Shown here: positions 54,883 through 62,213 of the stretch, piece by piece
Layout: every line of letters begins with the position of its first letter
How positions within the stretch are numbered: position 1 is the first letter of the stretch
Source: Spirochaetae bacterium HGW-Spirochaetae-3
GTDB lineage: Bacteria; Spirochaetota; Spirochaetia; Treponematales; UBA12059
Direction of reading: 5' to 3'
Assembly (NCBI GenBank): GCA_002839315.1
Contig: PGXV01000004.1
Location: 1-64,000, forward strand
Length of the DNA: 64,000 nt
Translations under genes and position numbers: made by a program
Notes under the pieces: generated by a model
Database searches by the model: none
What the model saw: only the letters and a program-made list of their open reading frames with translations
Told to the model about the DNA's origin: nothing

Positions 54883-55803
54883 ATGAACGCGCTGGCTATC
54901 GTCTCGGTGCTGTCGGTATTCGCCGGAGCCGCGCTCGCCGCGGCTGGAGCCTCGTGGCGCGTCGGAGCATACGTCTCTATCGTAGGCGTGCTCTTCGACG
55001 TCGTATTCTCGTACGAGTTCTTCATTCACCTACTACAGAAGGAGCGGCCGTTCCCGTGGCTACGCGGCGCGTCGTCCGTCCTGCCGCTCCTGCTCGTCTC
55101 CGGCCCCTTCATCTCCGGCTGGGCGTCGCTCGATCTCGGCGCCTCCGCCGTCCGCGGCTTCTGGCTCGGGGCCTCGCCGATCGGCGGCCTCGCCGTCGTC
55201 GCGGCTCTCAGGCTACTCAGGGTAGCGAGGCCGTTCCAGCGGGCGAAGCCGGCGACGGGAAGCCCGGGCGGGCGCGTAGCCGTATCCGGGGCCGCCGCCG
55301 CGGCCGTCGGCATAGTCGCGGTGCTGCTCGGGGCCGCGGCTTCGGACGCGCTGCTCGTCCCCGGGCTGGCCTCGGTCGCCGCGGCGCGAAGGGAGTCGGC
55401 CGTCTCGGCCATCGCTGCGGCTACGAGCGACGGCGAGCGCGTCTCCGCGGCCCTCGCCGCGAAGGCGGTAGCGCTGAGCGTAGACGGTAGGGTCCTCGTC
55501 GCGGCTCCGTCAGGAATATCGCCGACGGCGTACGCGGTCGAATCCCGCGACGGCGTCTCGGCGTGGTTCGAGGTGGCCGACGAGGCGCGGGCGCGCGGCG
55601 CGGCGGCCGCGATAGCGGCCCTGGCCAGCCTCCTGGCGGCCGCCGGTTACGCGATAGCCTTCTTCGACCCCTTCGGTTCCTCGAACCGAGCGACTGACGG
55701 ATCCGATCATAGTCTTGGCGATGCGGCCCGCAGGAACCGCCCGGCCGACAAGCCCGCCGGTAGCGAGGAGCTGGAAGGCATATTGGGGAAACGACGCTTT
55801 TGA
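54883..55803 (+). CDS. Uncharacterised multi-pass membrane protein
   Basis: 306 residues from the ATG at 54883 (AGGA seven bases upstream). An earlier ATG at 54820 has no site and would leave only 24 bases to the divergent gene. Membrane helices are predicted near the N-terminus (ALAIVSVLSVFAGAALAAAG), three more to about residue 120, one near 145-165, and one near 245-265 (AAAIAALASLLAAAGYAIAFF). Between the last two lies an extracytoplasmic stretch (about 170-240) of alternating helix and strand. The first half resembles the layout of an ion-channel voltage-sensor-like domain (a basic LRLLRVARPFQRAKP segment), but I do not recognise a family. First gene of a four-gene plus-strand cluster. 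Confidence 0.7.
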   Translation: MNALAIVSVLSVFAGAALAAAGASWRVGAYVSIVGVLFDVVFSYEFFIHLLQKERPFPWLRGASSVLPLLLVSGPFISGWASLDLGASAVRGFWLGASPIGGLAVVAALRLLRVARPFQRAKPATGSPGGRVAVSGAAAAAVGIVAVLLGAAASDALLVPGLASVAAARRESAVSAIAAATSDGERVSAALAAKAVALSVDGRVLVAAPSGISPTAYAVESRDGVSAWFEVADEARARGAAAAIAALASLLAAAGYAIAFFDPFGSSNRATDGSDHSLGDAARRNRPADKPAGSEELEGILGKRRF

Positions 55804-55811
55804 TCGTATCA

Positions 55812-56090
55812 ATGCTCCAGGTCATCATCGAGATCCCCGAGTCGTACAGCCTTAAGGACAAGCGACACGTCGTCAAGTCGATCAAGGACAGGCTACGACA
55901 CCGCTACCACGTATCATGCGCGGAGACGGACCTGCAGGAGTCGTTACGTTTCGCGCAGATCGGCGCCGCGATCGTATCCAATTCGGCCGAATTCGGCGAA
56001 CGGGTCATGCAGAAGGCGCTGGCGACCATCGAGTCGGAACATTCGCTGCGCATCAACGACTCGGGTATCACGAGCGAGCGCTTCGACTGA
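55812..56090 (+). CDS. DUF503 family protein
   Basis: 92 residues from the ATG at 55812, eight bases after the previous stop; a TTG four codons earlier overlaps it. The DUF503 pattern is clear: MLQVIIEIPESYSLKDKRHVV at the start, then HVSCAETDLQESLRFAQIGAAIVSN. A small soluble ferredoxin-like protein of unknown function; in many bacteria it is encoded next to ribosome-maturation genes, but here it lies in an envelope gene cluster. Confidence 0.9.
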   Translation: MLQVIIEIPESYSLKDKRHVVKSIKDRLRHRYHVSCAETDLQESLRFAQIGAAIVSNSAEFGERVMQKALATIESEHSLRINDSGITSERFD

Positions 56091-56134
56091 CGGCGGCTCG
56101 ACAATGCTTCTTTTTTGAGCTACTTTTACCTACT

Positions 56135-56737
56135 ATGAAACGATTCTCCCCCTTGCTTATAGCCGTCTCGACGGCGTTGCTGGTTTCCTGCCTGGGTATG
56201 GACGCCGACGCGCGCATCGGCGCCGACGGATCGGTCGACGTGAGCATGACGTATACCGTATCGGCCGCCGTCGACGAACTCGGCAGGCTCGGCGCCAACG
56301 CGGCCTACATTCCCGTCCCCGTCGGCCGCGACGACCTCGATCTCGCCGCCCGACGCGCCGGAGGCACGCTACGCTCGTGGTCGCGCAAGGACGGCGTGGA
56401 ATCGTTCGTCGTAACGGCGGCGCTCCGCTTCCCTTCGGCCGCCGCGTTCGCCTCGTTCCTCGACCCGACCGGACTATCGGCCTCCTACTCCGAGTCGGGC
56501 GGCAAGTCGACGCTGACGATGCGCCTGTCCGAAGGGACCCCGCCCGCCGAGAAGGAACTCGTCGACTTCATACGGGCGGCCTTCGACGATTACGCCGTAT
56601 CCATACGCATCACGACGCCGAGGGCGCCTTCTTCTCCTCGGGGATTTGTCGTGGCCGGACGCGTATCTTCGTTCACGATGAAATCGGCCGATCTCTACGC
56701 GTCTGACAAGCCCGTCACGCTCAGCCTTAGCTGGTGA
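56135..56737 (+). CDS. Lipoprotein of unknown function
   Basis: 200 residues from the ATG at 56135. The lipoprotein signal is MKRFSPLLIAVSTALLVSC with Cys19. The mature part (about 22-200) starts with a beta-rich segment DARIGADGSVDVSMTYTVSAAV and has further strand-helix units, similar in feel to periplasmic LppA/LptM-unrelated small domains, but no family is recognised. A T-rich stretch before the start has no obvious Shine-Dalgarno sequence. It overlaps no neighbour and is followed by a second lipoprotein gene at 14 bases, so the two are probably co-expressed. Confidence 0.78.
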   Translation: MKRFSPLLIAVSTALLVSCLGMDADARIGADGSVDVSMTYTVSAAVDELGRLGANAAYIPVPVGRDDLDLAARRAGGTLRSWSRKDGVESFVVTAALRFPSAAAFASFLDPTGLSASYSESGGKSTLTMRLSEGTPPAEKELVDFIRAAFDDYAVSIRITTPRAPSSPRGFVVAGRVSSFTMKSADLYASDKPVTLSLSW

Positions 56738-56751
56738 AGGAGGAACAGAGC

Positions 56752-57948
56752 ATGAAAAGTAGAAAATCGGGGATGATCGGCATCGCGCTAGCCTTCCGCG
56801 CCGCGCTCGCCTTGGCGGCGGCCGCGTCGTTGGCCTCGTGCGTCTCGTCCCCGGAATCGGACGGGCCTTTATCCGCCGTCGAGCCTTCCGCCGAGGAGGC
56901 GCGAGCGGCGCCGGCCTCGGCGAGCGCTGGTTCCGACAAGACGGACAGGGATATCGACGCGCTGACGCTCAAGGCGAGCGCGTCGATCGACGCGAACCAC
57001 CTGGCCGAAGGCGTCAAATTCTATATTTCCGCCCTCGCCAAGGCCACGAAGGCCGGGAAGCGATCCAGGGCCGACGATATTACGGCCTCGCTGGAAGCGA
57101 TCGGCTCGCGGCTGACGCTCGAGCCGCACGAATCGTGGCTGGCCGCCGACGGATCGCAGCAGACGGCCAGCTCAAGATCGGCCGCCCGGGGCTCGGGTCT
57201 CCAGCCCGCGGTATATCTGTACGAGAGCTACGGTTATGCGAAGAGCCCGGTTCCCGACGCCTATATCCGCTTCGAATTCATAGCCAACGAAGGAAAGCTG
57301 AACGCGTCGGTGACCACGGACGCCAAGGGACTAGCCAATACCGGCATAACGTCCATCGCCGCTCCCGGCAAGGACGCCGTGGTCCGGGCCTACCCCATCT
57401 TCTCGACTGAGGGTTACAGCTACGCCTTCAAGAACGTCTTCCGGGACTTCAGCTTCGTGGCGCCTCCCAACCTGGTCCTCGTCGCGGCGCTCGAACGGAC
57501 CCCGGCCGGCGACAGCGCCAACCCGCGCGTCCTCGACGCGGTAGCCGGTTCGCTCAAGGCCCTGGGAGTCGAGGTGGCTCCGTACAACGGAACCCTGGCC
57601 CCGACTCGGTTCAACATGGCTTTCGGCGGCGATACATCCGCGCTCGCCGGGCTCGCGGGCTCGGTCAAGGCGGTATACTTCGCCCTCGTACACGTCGAGA
57701 TCGCAACTCCGACGCGCATGGAGTACGGCGGGAAGGTCTACAACATCTTCATCGCCAACGCCAAGGCTACGCTACGCATCGTCAGGGCCGACGGGACCAT
57801 CGTCTTCACGCGGCCAAAGGATGGAATCCGCGGCCAGGGCGGTACCGAACAGGCGTCGATAGACGATTGCCTCGTCAAGGTCAGGGACGAGCTTTCCGCC
57901 ATCATTACCGCCGAGTCGGCGTCGATAGGGAAGGCGTTCGAGGAGTAA
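56752..57948 (+). CDS. Lipoprotein with helical and TolB-N/LPP20-like domains
   Basis: 398 residues from the ATG at 56752, with AAGGAGG nine bases upstream. The signal ends SLASC (Cys30 of this start). An acidic/Ala-rich linker (about 32-65) leads to a helical TPR-like pair (about 68-125). Next is an Ig-like unit with the TTDAKGLANTGITS pattern of Big_1 domains (about 150-225). The C-terminal domain (about 235-398, with VYFALVHVEIATPTRMEYGGKVY and ATLRIVRADGTIVFT) resembles LPP20/TolB-N-type envelope modules. It ends 12 bases from the convergent dinB gene. Function unknown; an envelope assembly or stress role is inference. Confidence 0.75.
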   Translation: MKSRKSGMIGIALAFRAALALAAAASLASCVSSPESDGPLSAVEPSAEEARAAPASASAGSDKTDRDIDALTLKASASIDANHLAEGVKFYISALAKATKAGKRSRADDITASLEAIGSRLTLEPHESWLAADGSQQTASSRSAARGSGLQPAVYLYESYGYAKSPVPDAYIRFEFIANEGKLNASVTTDAKGLANTGITSIAAPGKDAVVRAYPIFSTEGYSYAFKNVFRDFSFVAPPNLVLVAALERTPAGDSANPRVLDAVAGSLKALGVEVAPYNGTLAPTRFNMAFGGDTSALAGLAGSVKAVYFALVHVEIATPTRMEYGGKVYNIFIANAKATLRIVRADGTIVFTRPKDGIRGQGGTEQASIDDCLVKVRDELSAIITAESASIGKAFEE

Positions 57949-57960
57949 TTCCGTCGGGGA

Positions 57961-59142
57961 TCAGTCGGAGGGCGGCCTGGGAACCAGACGGGCCCGCGTC
58001 AGCTTCCCGAGGCCCTTTCGGGCGGCCGCGATACCGGCCCGCTCTACCCGCGCCTCGCGATCGCCGCGCTCCTCGAAGAGCTCGGCCTGTCCGGACCCGC
58101 CTTCGTCGAGGCCGGCGAGTCCTAATCCGACGAGTCGCAGCGGACGTCCGTTCCATTTCCGTTCCAGGAGCCCGCGCGCCGCTTCGTATACGCCCGACGA
58201 GCCGGCGAAGGGCGCGGGACGCGTCTCCCTGGCGCTCAGGGTCTCGAAATCGTCGTAGCGCAGCTTCAGTACCGCGCATCGTGAACAGGCGCCCTCGGCG
58301 TATAACCTGGAGACGAGCTCCTCGGCCATGCCGAGGAGTACGCCCTCGACGTATTCCCTGTCGACCACGTCCGTCTCGAAGGTCGTCTCGGAGCTAATCG
58401 ACCTTGATTTCGACTCGCCGCCGTATATACCCGGGTCGATGCCCCTGGCGGCCCTGTAGATGAAATCACCGCCGGCATTCCCGAATATCGACGAGACGCA
58501 CTCGGGAGACAGCGCCAGCAGCCTCTCCATCGAATCTATGCCCAGTTCGGTCAGGCGAGCGCGCGTCTTCGCGCCGACGCCCCATAGGTCCTTGAGCCGA
58601 AGCGCGGCCATGAAGGCCGCCTCTTCCCCTTCGGGCACGACGACGAGGCCGGCCGGCTTCATCGTCCCCGACGCCACCTTGGCCACGTAGCGGTTGGCGG
58701 CGACGCCGATCGATATCGATAAACCGATCTCGTCCTGAACGCGATCGCGGATGGAAGCGGCGGCGGCGGAAGGCGATCCCCAGAGCCGCTCGGTACCGCT
58801 CATATCCATGCTGGCCTCGTCTATGGAGACGCGCACGACGTCGGGCGTATAGTCCTGGAAGACCGCCATGACGCGGGACGATAGTTCGGCGTAGCGGGCC
58901 ATCCTGACCGGCAGGAAAACCGCTTCCGGACACAACCTGTAGGCTTCCGATATGGGCATGGCCGAATGGATGCCGTATCGCCGCGCCGCGTACGAGCAGG
59001 TAGACACGACGCCCCTATGGCCCGGCGCGGCCCCCACGACGACGGGCTTTCCCGCGAGCGACGGATCGTCGAGCTCCTCGGCCGACGCGAAGAACGCGTC
59101 GAGGTCGATATGGAAGAAAACGCTCCGGGTCCCGGCCGCCAT
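57961..59142 (-). CDS. dinB: DNA polymerase IV (Y family)
   Basis: 393 residues. Active-site motifs are FFHIDLDAFFASAEE at the N-terminus and VSIDEASMDMSGT near residue 105, giving the three metal-binding acidic residues. The finger and thumb region (VSTCSYAARRYGI, then GIGVAANRYVAKVAS and the helix-hairpin-helix DLWGVGAKTRARL) and the little-finger domain with RSISSETTFETDV follow. No obvious C-terminal beta-clamp motif was noticed. It carries out error-prone translesion synthesis. Its ATG shares a base with the stop of the upstream membrane-protein gene (TGATG), so it is translationally coupled. Confidence 0.95.
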   Translation of the reverse strand: MAAGTRSVFFHIDLDAFFASAEELDDPSLAGKPVVVGAAPGHRGVVSTCSYAARRYGIHSAMPISEAYRLCPEAVFLPVRMARYAELSSRVMAVFQDYTPDVVRVSIDEASMDMSGTERLWGSPSAAAASIRDRVQDEIGLSISIGVAANRYVAKVASGTMKPAGLVVVPEGEEAAFMAALRLKDLWGVGAKTRARLTELGIDSMERLLALSPECVSSIFGNAGGDFIYRAARGIDPGIYGGESKSRSISSETTFETDVVDREYVEGVLLGMAEELVSRLYAEGACSRCAVLKLRYDDFETLSARETRPAPFAGSSGVYEAARGLLERKWNGRPLRLVGLGLAGLDEGGSGQAELFEERGDREARVERAGIAAARKGLGKLTRARLVPRPPSD

Positions 59143-60779
59143 CAGGCTAGTCTCGCGAGCGTCTCTGCGGCCGCGCAGGCGAGTGCTCCCGCGAGCCAGA
59201 AGAAAGCCGTCCTCTTGCCGCGCCGCAGGTGCGAATCGGGCGACGACGCGGCGCCGAGCCAGAGTCCGAACGGCGCTACGAAGGCGGCGATTGCGGCGTT
59301 TCCTGCGAGGCCGGCGTCGATCATCGCCGACGCGACGCTACCTGCCCCGCCCGAGGCGTCCCCTATCGCGGCCACGACGCGCGGATCTACGAATGGTAAT
59401 GCGACCAGTCCGACCGCTACGAGTCCGATCGCCGCAGTCACCGCCCGTCCCGATACGATCGCGGAGACGACGATGGCTACGAGAAGGAACGGAACCACCG
59501 GAGGGAACAGGACCGCGGCGACGATGACGTCGGCGCAAAGCAGCGCGAGCGCGGCTCTCGCGGCGTCTATTCGCCGGTGATCGCCGTGCATGCCTAGCTT
59601 GGCGGCGATACCGGAGACGGCGTAATACGCGCACAGGACGCACGTAATCCGGATGAGCAGGGCCAGCGCGACTCCCCAGGAGCTGCCGTCCATCGCCGCG
59701 GTAGCGTCCGTTCCTAGAGCCGCTCCGGCGATCGCGCGCGCGAGGCCCGCAAGGCCCCTCGCCCCGACCAAGGCGGCGAACGCCAGGCTGAACGCCCCGC
59801 CGGCCTCCTTGAGGACGGCGTCGACCGAAGCGGTTCGCCGCCGCCCTTTCAGCAGGCCGAGCGCCAAGGCCACCGCAATGGTGCCCAGCGCGATGAAAAG
59901 GGCGGAAATGATAATAGTGTCGGGTACGATAAGCGATCCGCCAGGCAAGGGATAGCGCAAATAGGCGACGTCCTCGCTCCGTATAGCGGCGGGACCGACC
60001 TTCCCGTTCTTTACGGCCAGTATCTCGGCCGCGAACGCCTCGGCGAACGCTCCCGTATCGATCGCTCCGGCCTCTGGCGGCCTCGCGCCTGAACCCGCCG
60101 TATCCAAGGCTATCGCCGGAAGCCCCTCGTCGAGCCACGAGCCGAGCGCCGAAGAACCGGTAGCCATTCCGGCCGCGGCGTAGAAATCGGATACGGGGCT
60201 CTCGTATAGCTCGACGCCCACGGCTACGGCGGCGCGGCGGGCGGCCGCTACGATGCTTCTAGGCGATTGCCGTCCGAGCGACGCGGCGCGAAGGGCCAAT
60301 CCTTCGGGCGGGCCGGAGAAGTCCAGCACGACGACGGCGTCGACCCCTACATCGGCTAGCGCGGCCCGTAGCCCGAATTCCCTGATCAAGGGATCTCCGG
60401 GGGCGGGCTCGGCATCGATCGCGCCGTCGTCGAAGAGCAGCATATAGAACGTGCCGGTAGCGGCCTCTACCGAAGCCTCTCCTTCGAGTCGGCTCTGGAG
60501 TATGTCCATCCATACCGCTCCAGACGGTCCGGTCGCGCCTGAGGCCGACGCGACGAAGGCAAGGACCGGTTCGCCCGCTCCTACGGCGTACCCGCGGGCG
60601 ATATCGTAGGCGCCCGGTATATCAGCGAGCCTGATCCTGCCGGTCGCCAGGCCTTCGGCGATGACGCTGGACGCGGAGATGGGCTCCGTCGGTCCGGCCT
60701 CCTGCGCCCCTACGGAGCGACCGACGGCCATCGATGAGACGATTGATAGTAATAAGAAGACGATCCTAGACCGACACAT
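59142..60779 (-). CDS. Exported multi-pass membrane protein, degenerate M28-like N-terminal domain
   Basis: 545 residues. A signal peptide (about 1-25, IVFLLLSIVSSMAVGRSVGA) precedes a soluble domain (about 28-260). Its LIREFGLRAALADVGVDAVVVLDFSG and GSWLDEGLPAIALDTAGS segments recall the M28 aminopeptidase/GPAA1 fold, but I do not see the zinc ligands. About seven membrane helices follow (about 265-545). No characterised family is recognised. The gene precedes dinB with a one-base overlap and has its own strong promoter only 11 bases before the ATG, so dinB expression probably depends on it. Confidence 0.72.
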   Translation of the reverse strand: MCRSRIVFLLLSIVSSMAVGRSVGAQEAGPTEPISASSVIAEGLATGRIRLADIPGAYDIARGYAVGAGEPVLAFVASASGATGPSGAVWMDILQSRLEGEASVEAATGTFYMLLFDDGAIDAEPAPGDPLIREFGLRAALADVGVDAVVVLDFSGPPEGLALRAASLGRQSPRSIVAAARRAAVAVGVELYESPVSDFYAAAGMATGSSALGSWLDEGLPAIALDTAGSGARPPEAGAIDTGAFAEAFAAEILAVKNGKVGPAAIRSEDVAYLRYPLPGGSLIVPDTIIISALFIALGTIAVALALGLLKGRRRTASVDAVLKEAGGAFSLAFAALVGARGLAGLARAIAGAALGTDATAAMDGSSWGVALALLIRITCVLCAYYAVSGIAAKLGMHGDHRRIDAARAALALLCADVIVAAVLFPPVVPFLLVAIVVSAIVSGRAVTAAIGLVAVGLVALPFVDPRVVAAIGDASGGAGSVASAMIDAGLAGNAAIAAFVAPFGLWLGAASSPDSHLRRGKRTAFFWLAGALACAAAETLARLA

Positions 60780-60790
60780 GACGTAAGGGG

Positions 60791-60819
60791 ATCTTATGGG
60801 CGTCGACGATCATCGTCAA
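60791..60819 (-). promoter_or_regulatory. Promoter of the membrane-protein/dinB pair, near-leaderless
   Basis: Minus-strand TTGACG (60819-60814), a 17-bp spacer and TAAGAT (60796-60791). The -10 ends 11 bases before the ATG at 60779, leaving a leader of about five bases and no Shine-Dalgarno sequence. I saw no LexA-box-like palindrome in it. Confidence 0.6.
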
Positions 60820-60825
60820 TACCGT

Positions 60826-60854
60826 TTTACATGAGGCCTACGATAGGATATACT
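60826..60854 (+). promoter_or_regulatory. Promoter of the 60937 gene
   Basis: TTTACA (60826-60831), a 17-bp spacer and TATACT (60849-60854). It is back to back with the minus-strand promoter of the dinB pair, only six bases apart. The leader to the start codon at 60937 would be about 75 bases. Confidence 0.65.
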
Positions 60855-60936
60855 GAGCCGGGAGCCTAGCGCGTTCGCAATGGATCGCATAGCGCATTCC
60901 AGCATGGCGACAACGTTGTCGGGAGGCGATCGTCGG

Positions 60937-62103
60937 ATGGGTTCGCAGGAAAGAAAAGCAGTCATAGAATTACCCGTCAAGGTCGTCCTCACGGACTTGG
61001 GAACCACCTACTTCATAAAAAACAACAAGAAGCTACGTAAATTCAAGCTCGCGGACAACGTCGAGGAGTACGGCATACTCCTGGATCACTTCACGCCGGG
61101 CAGCCTGCAGCGGATGATGCTCATCGACTACGTCTCCAAGGTCGAGATATCCGATAGCGAATTCGTCAAGATCCGCCAGGAGGTCATGGATATCTCCAAG
61201 CTCGTTACCTATACGATGATGTACCGCCAGTACGACGCCTATATCTTCCAGCGGGTGATGGCCAGCGACGTCATCAAGAATTGGAACCGCAAGAATCCCG
61301 CGAATATCATCGACGACAAGACAAAGATAAACGACGCGTTCCTTCAAGGCTTCATTCGGGACAAGGATAAGGAAATCTCGGATATCAAGCAGTCTGTGCT
61401 CGCGCCGATGTACTCGTTCATCAACAAGAATTCCAACCTCCTGCCGGAGGAGAAGAATATACAGCTGCTGCTATCCGAGAAGTTCCTCAATACGCTCCGG
61501 CCGTTTACGTGGTTCATCATAGCGAAATTCCACGGCGCCGACGGCTACGACACCCTTATAAAGGATATCCGGACGAGCCTCGCAGAGTATATGGAGAAGG
61601 CCAAGATCGCCGAGTACGTCGCGCTCAACGTAATGGAGCTCGCGGCCAACGCCGAGAACAACAACCTGAAGCGCGAGGCCAAGTCCATATTCAAGGGAGC
61701 CGTCGACATGAACGCCGTGCTGTTCGATCCCAACGTCCGCCATCAGGTATTGGAATCGCTGCAGCACCGAGGAGAGCTCGTATCCATATCGTGGAAGCTC
61801 GGCTCGCGGGGCACTTCGATCGGAACGCAGGGAAAGTTGCATATAACGATCTATAACAAGGAATCCGAATACGAAAAGATGAAAGAAGCCTTCGACGAGA
61901 AGAAGAACGCCGACCTTAAGAAGAGGACGCTCCAGGACTTCTACAAGGCGCTGCCCGAAGGCGAGTCCAACACCGACCTCGGCCTGTATTACCTGTCGTA
62001 CCTATCCGAGGCATGCGAGAAGGTCAACGTGAAATTCGAGTCGTTCGTCAATCAGGTCTCCGGTTCGGACCTGACTATCATTACGATGGCTATTAATCTT
62101 TAG
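60937..62103 (+). CDS. Conserved-looking cytosolic protein of unknown function
   Basis: 388 residues from the ATG at 60937 (GGAGG about ten bases upstream); an in-frame start at 60880 is closer to the promoter but has no site. The chain is soluble, Lys/Asn/Glu-rich and mainly helical, with no signal or membrane segment. Landmarks: VKVVLTDLGTTYFIKNNKKLRKF at the N-terminus, HFTPGSLQRMMLIDYVSKVE, a middle FHGADGYDTLIKDIRTSLAEYMEKAKIAEY segment, and a beta-rich VSISWKLGSRGTSIGTQGKLHITIYN near residue 300. I do not recognise the family. Its composition is less GC-driven than its neighbours, with intact strands and helices, so it is under protein-level constraint. It lies 110 bases before ppdK. 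Confidence 0.85.
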   Translation: MGSQERKAVIELPVKVVLTDLGTTYFIKNNKKLRKFKLADNVEEYGILLDHFTPGSLQRMMLIDYVSKVEISDSEFVKIRQEVMDISKLVTYTMMYRQYDAYIFQRVMASDVIKNWNRKNPANIIDDKTKINDAFLQGFIRDKDKEISDIKQSVLAPMYSFINKNSNLLPEEKNIQLLLSEKFLNTLRPFTWFIIAKFHGADGYDTLIKDIRTSLAEYMEKAKIAEYVALNVMELAANAENNNLKREAKSIFKGAVDMNAVLFDPNVRHQVLESLQHRGELVSISWKLGSRGTSIGTQGKLHITIYNKESEYEKMKEAFDEKKNADLKKRTLQDFYKALPEGESNTDLGLYYLSYLSEACEKVNVKFESFVNQVSGSDLTIITMAINL

Positions 62104-62157
62104 CTAATCCGAAAATCCAGGTTTTCCCTTGCCATCAGTGGCCTCCTTTGCGGTTTC

Positions 62158-62186
62158 TTGACAGAGATGGTGGTTTCATATAGCTT
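62158..62186 (+). promoter_or_regulatory. ppdK promoter
   Basis: TTGACA (62158-62163), a 17-bp spacer and TAGCTT (62181-62186); an alternative -10 TATAGC at 62179 would have a 15-bp spacer. The start codon at 62214 is preceded by GGAGGA (62199-62204). Confidence 0.55.
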
Positions 62187-62213
62187 TATTGATTGAACGG
62201 AGGATTCTACTCG

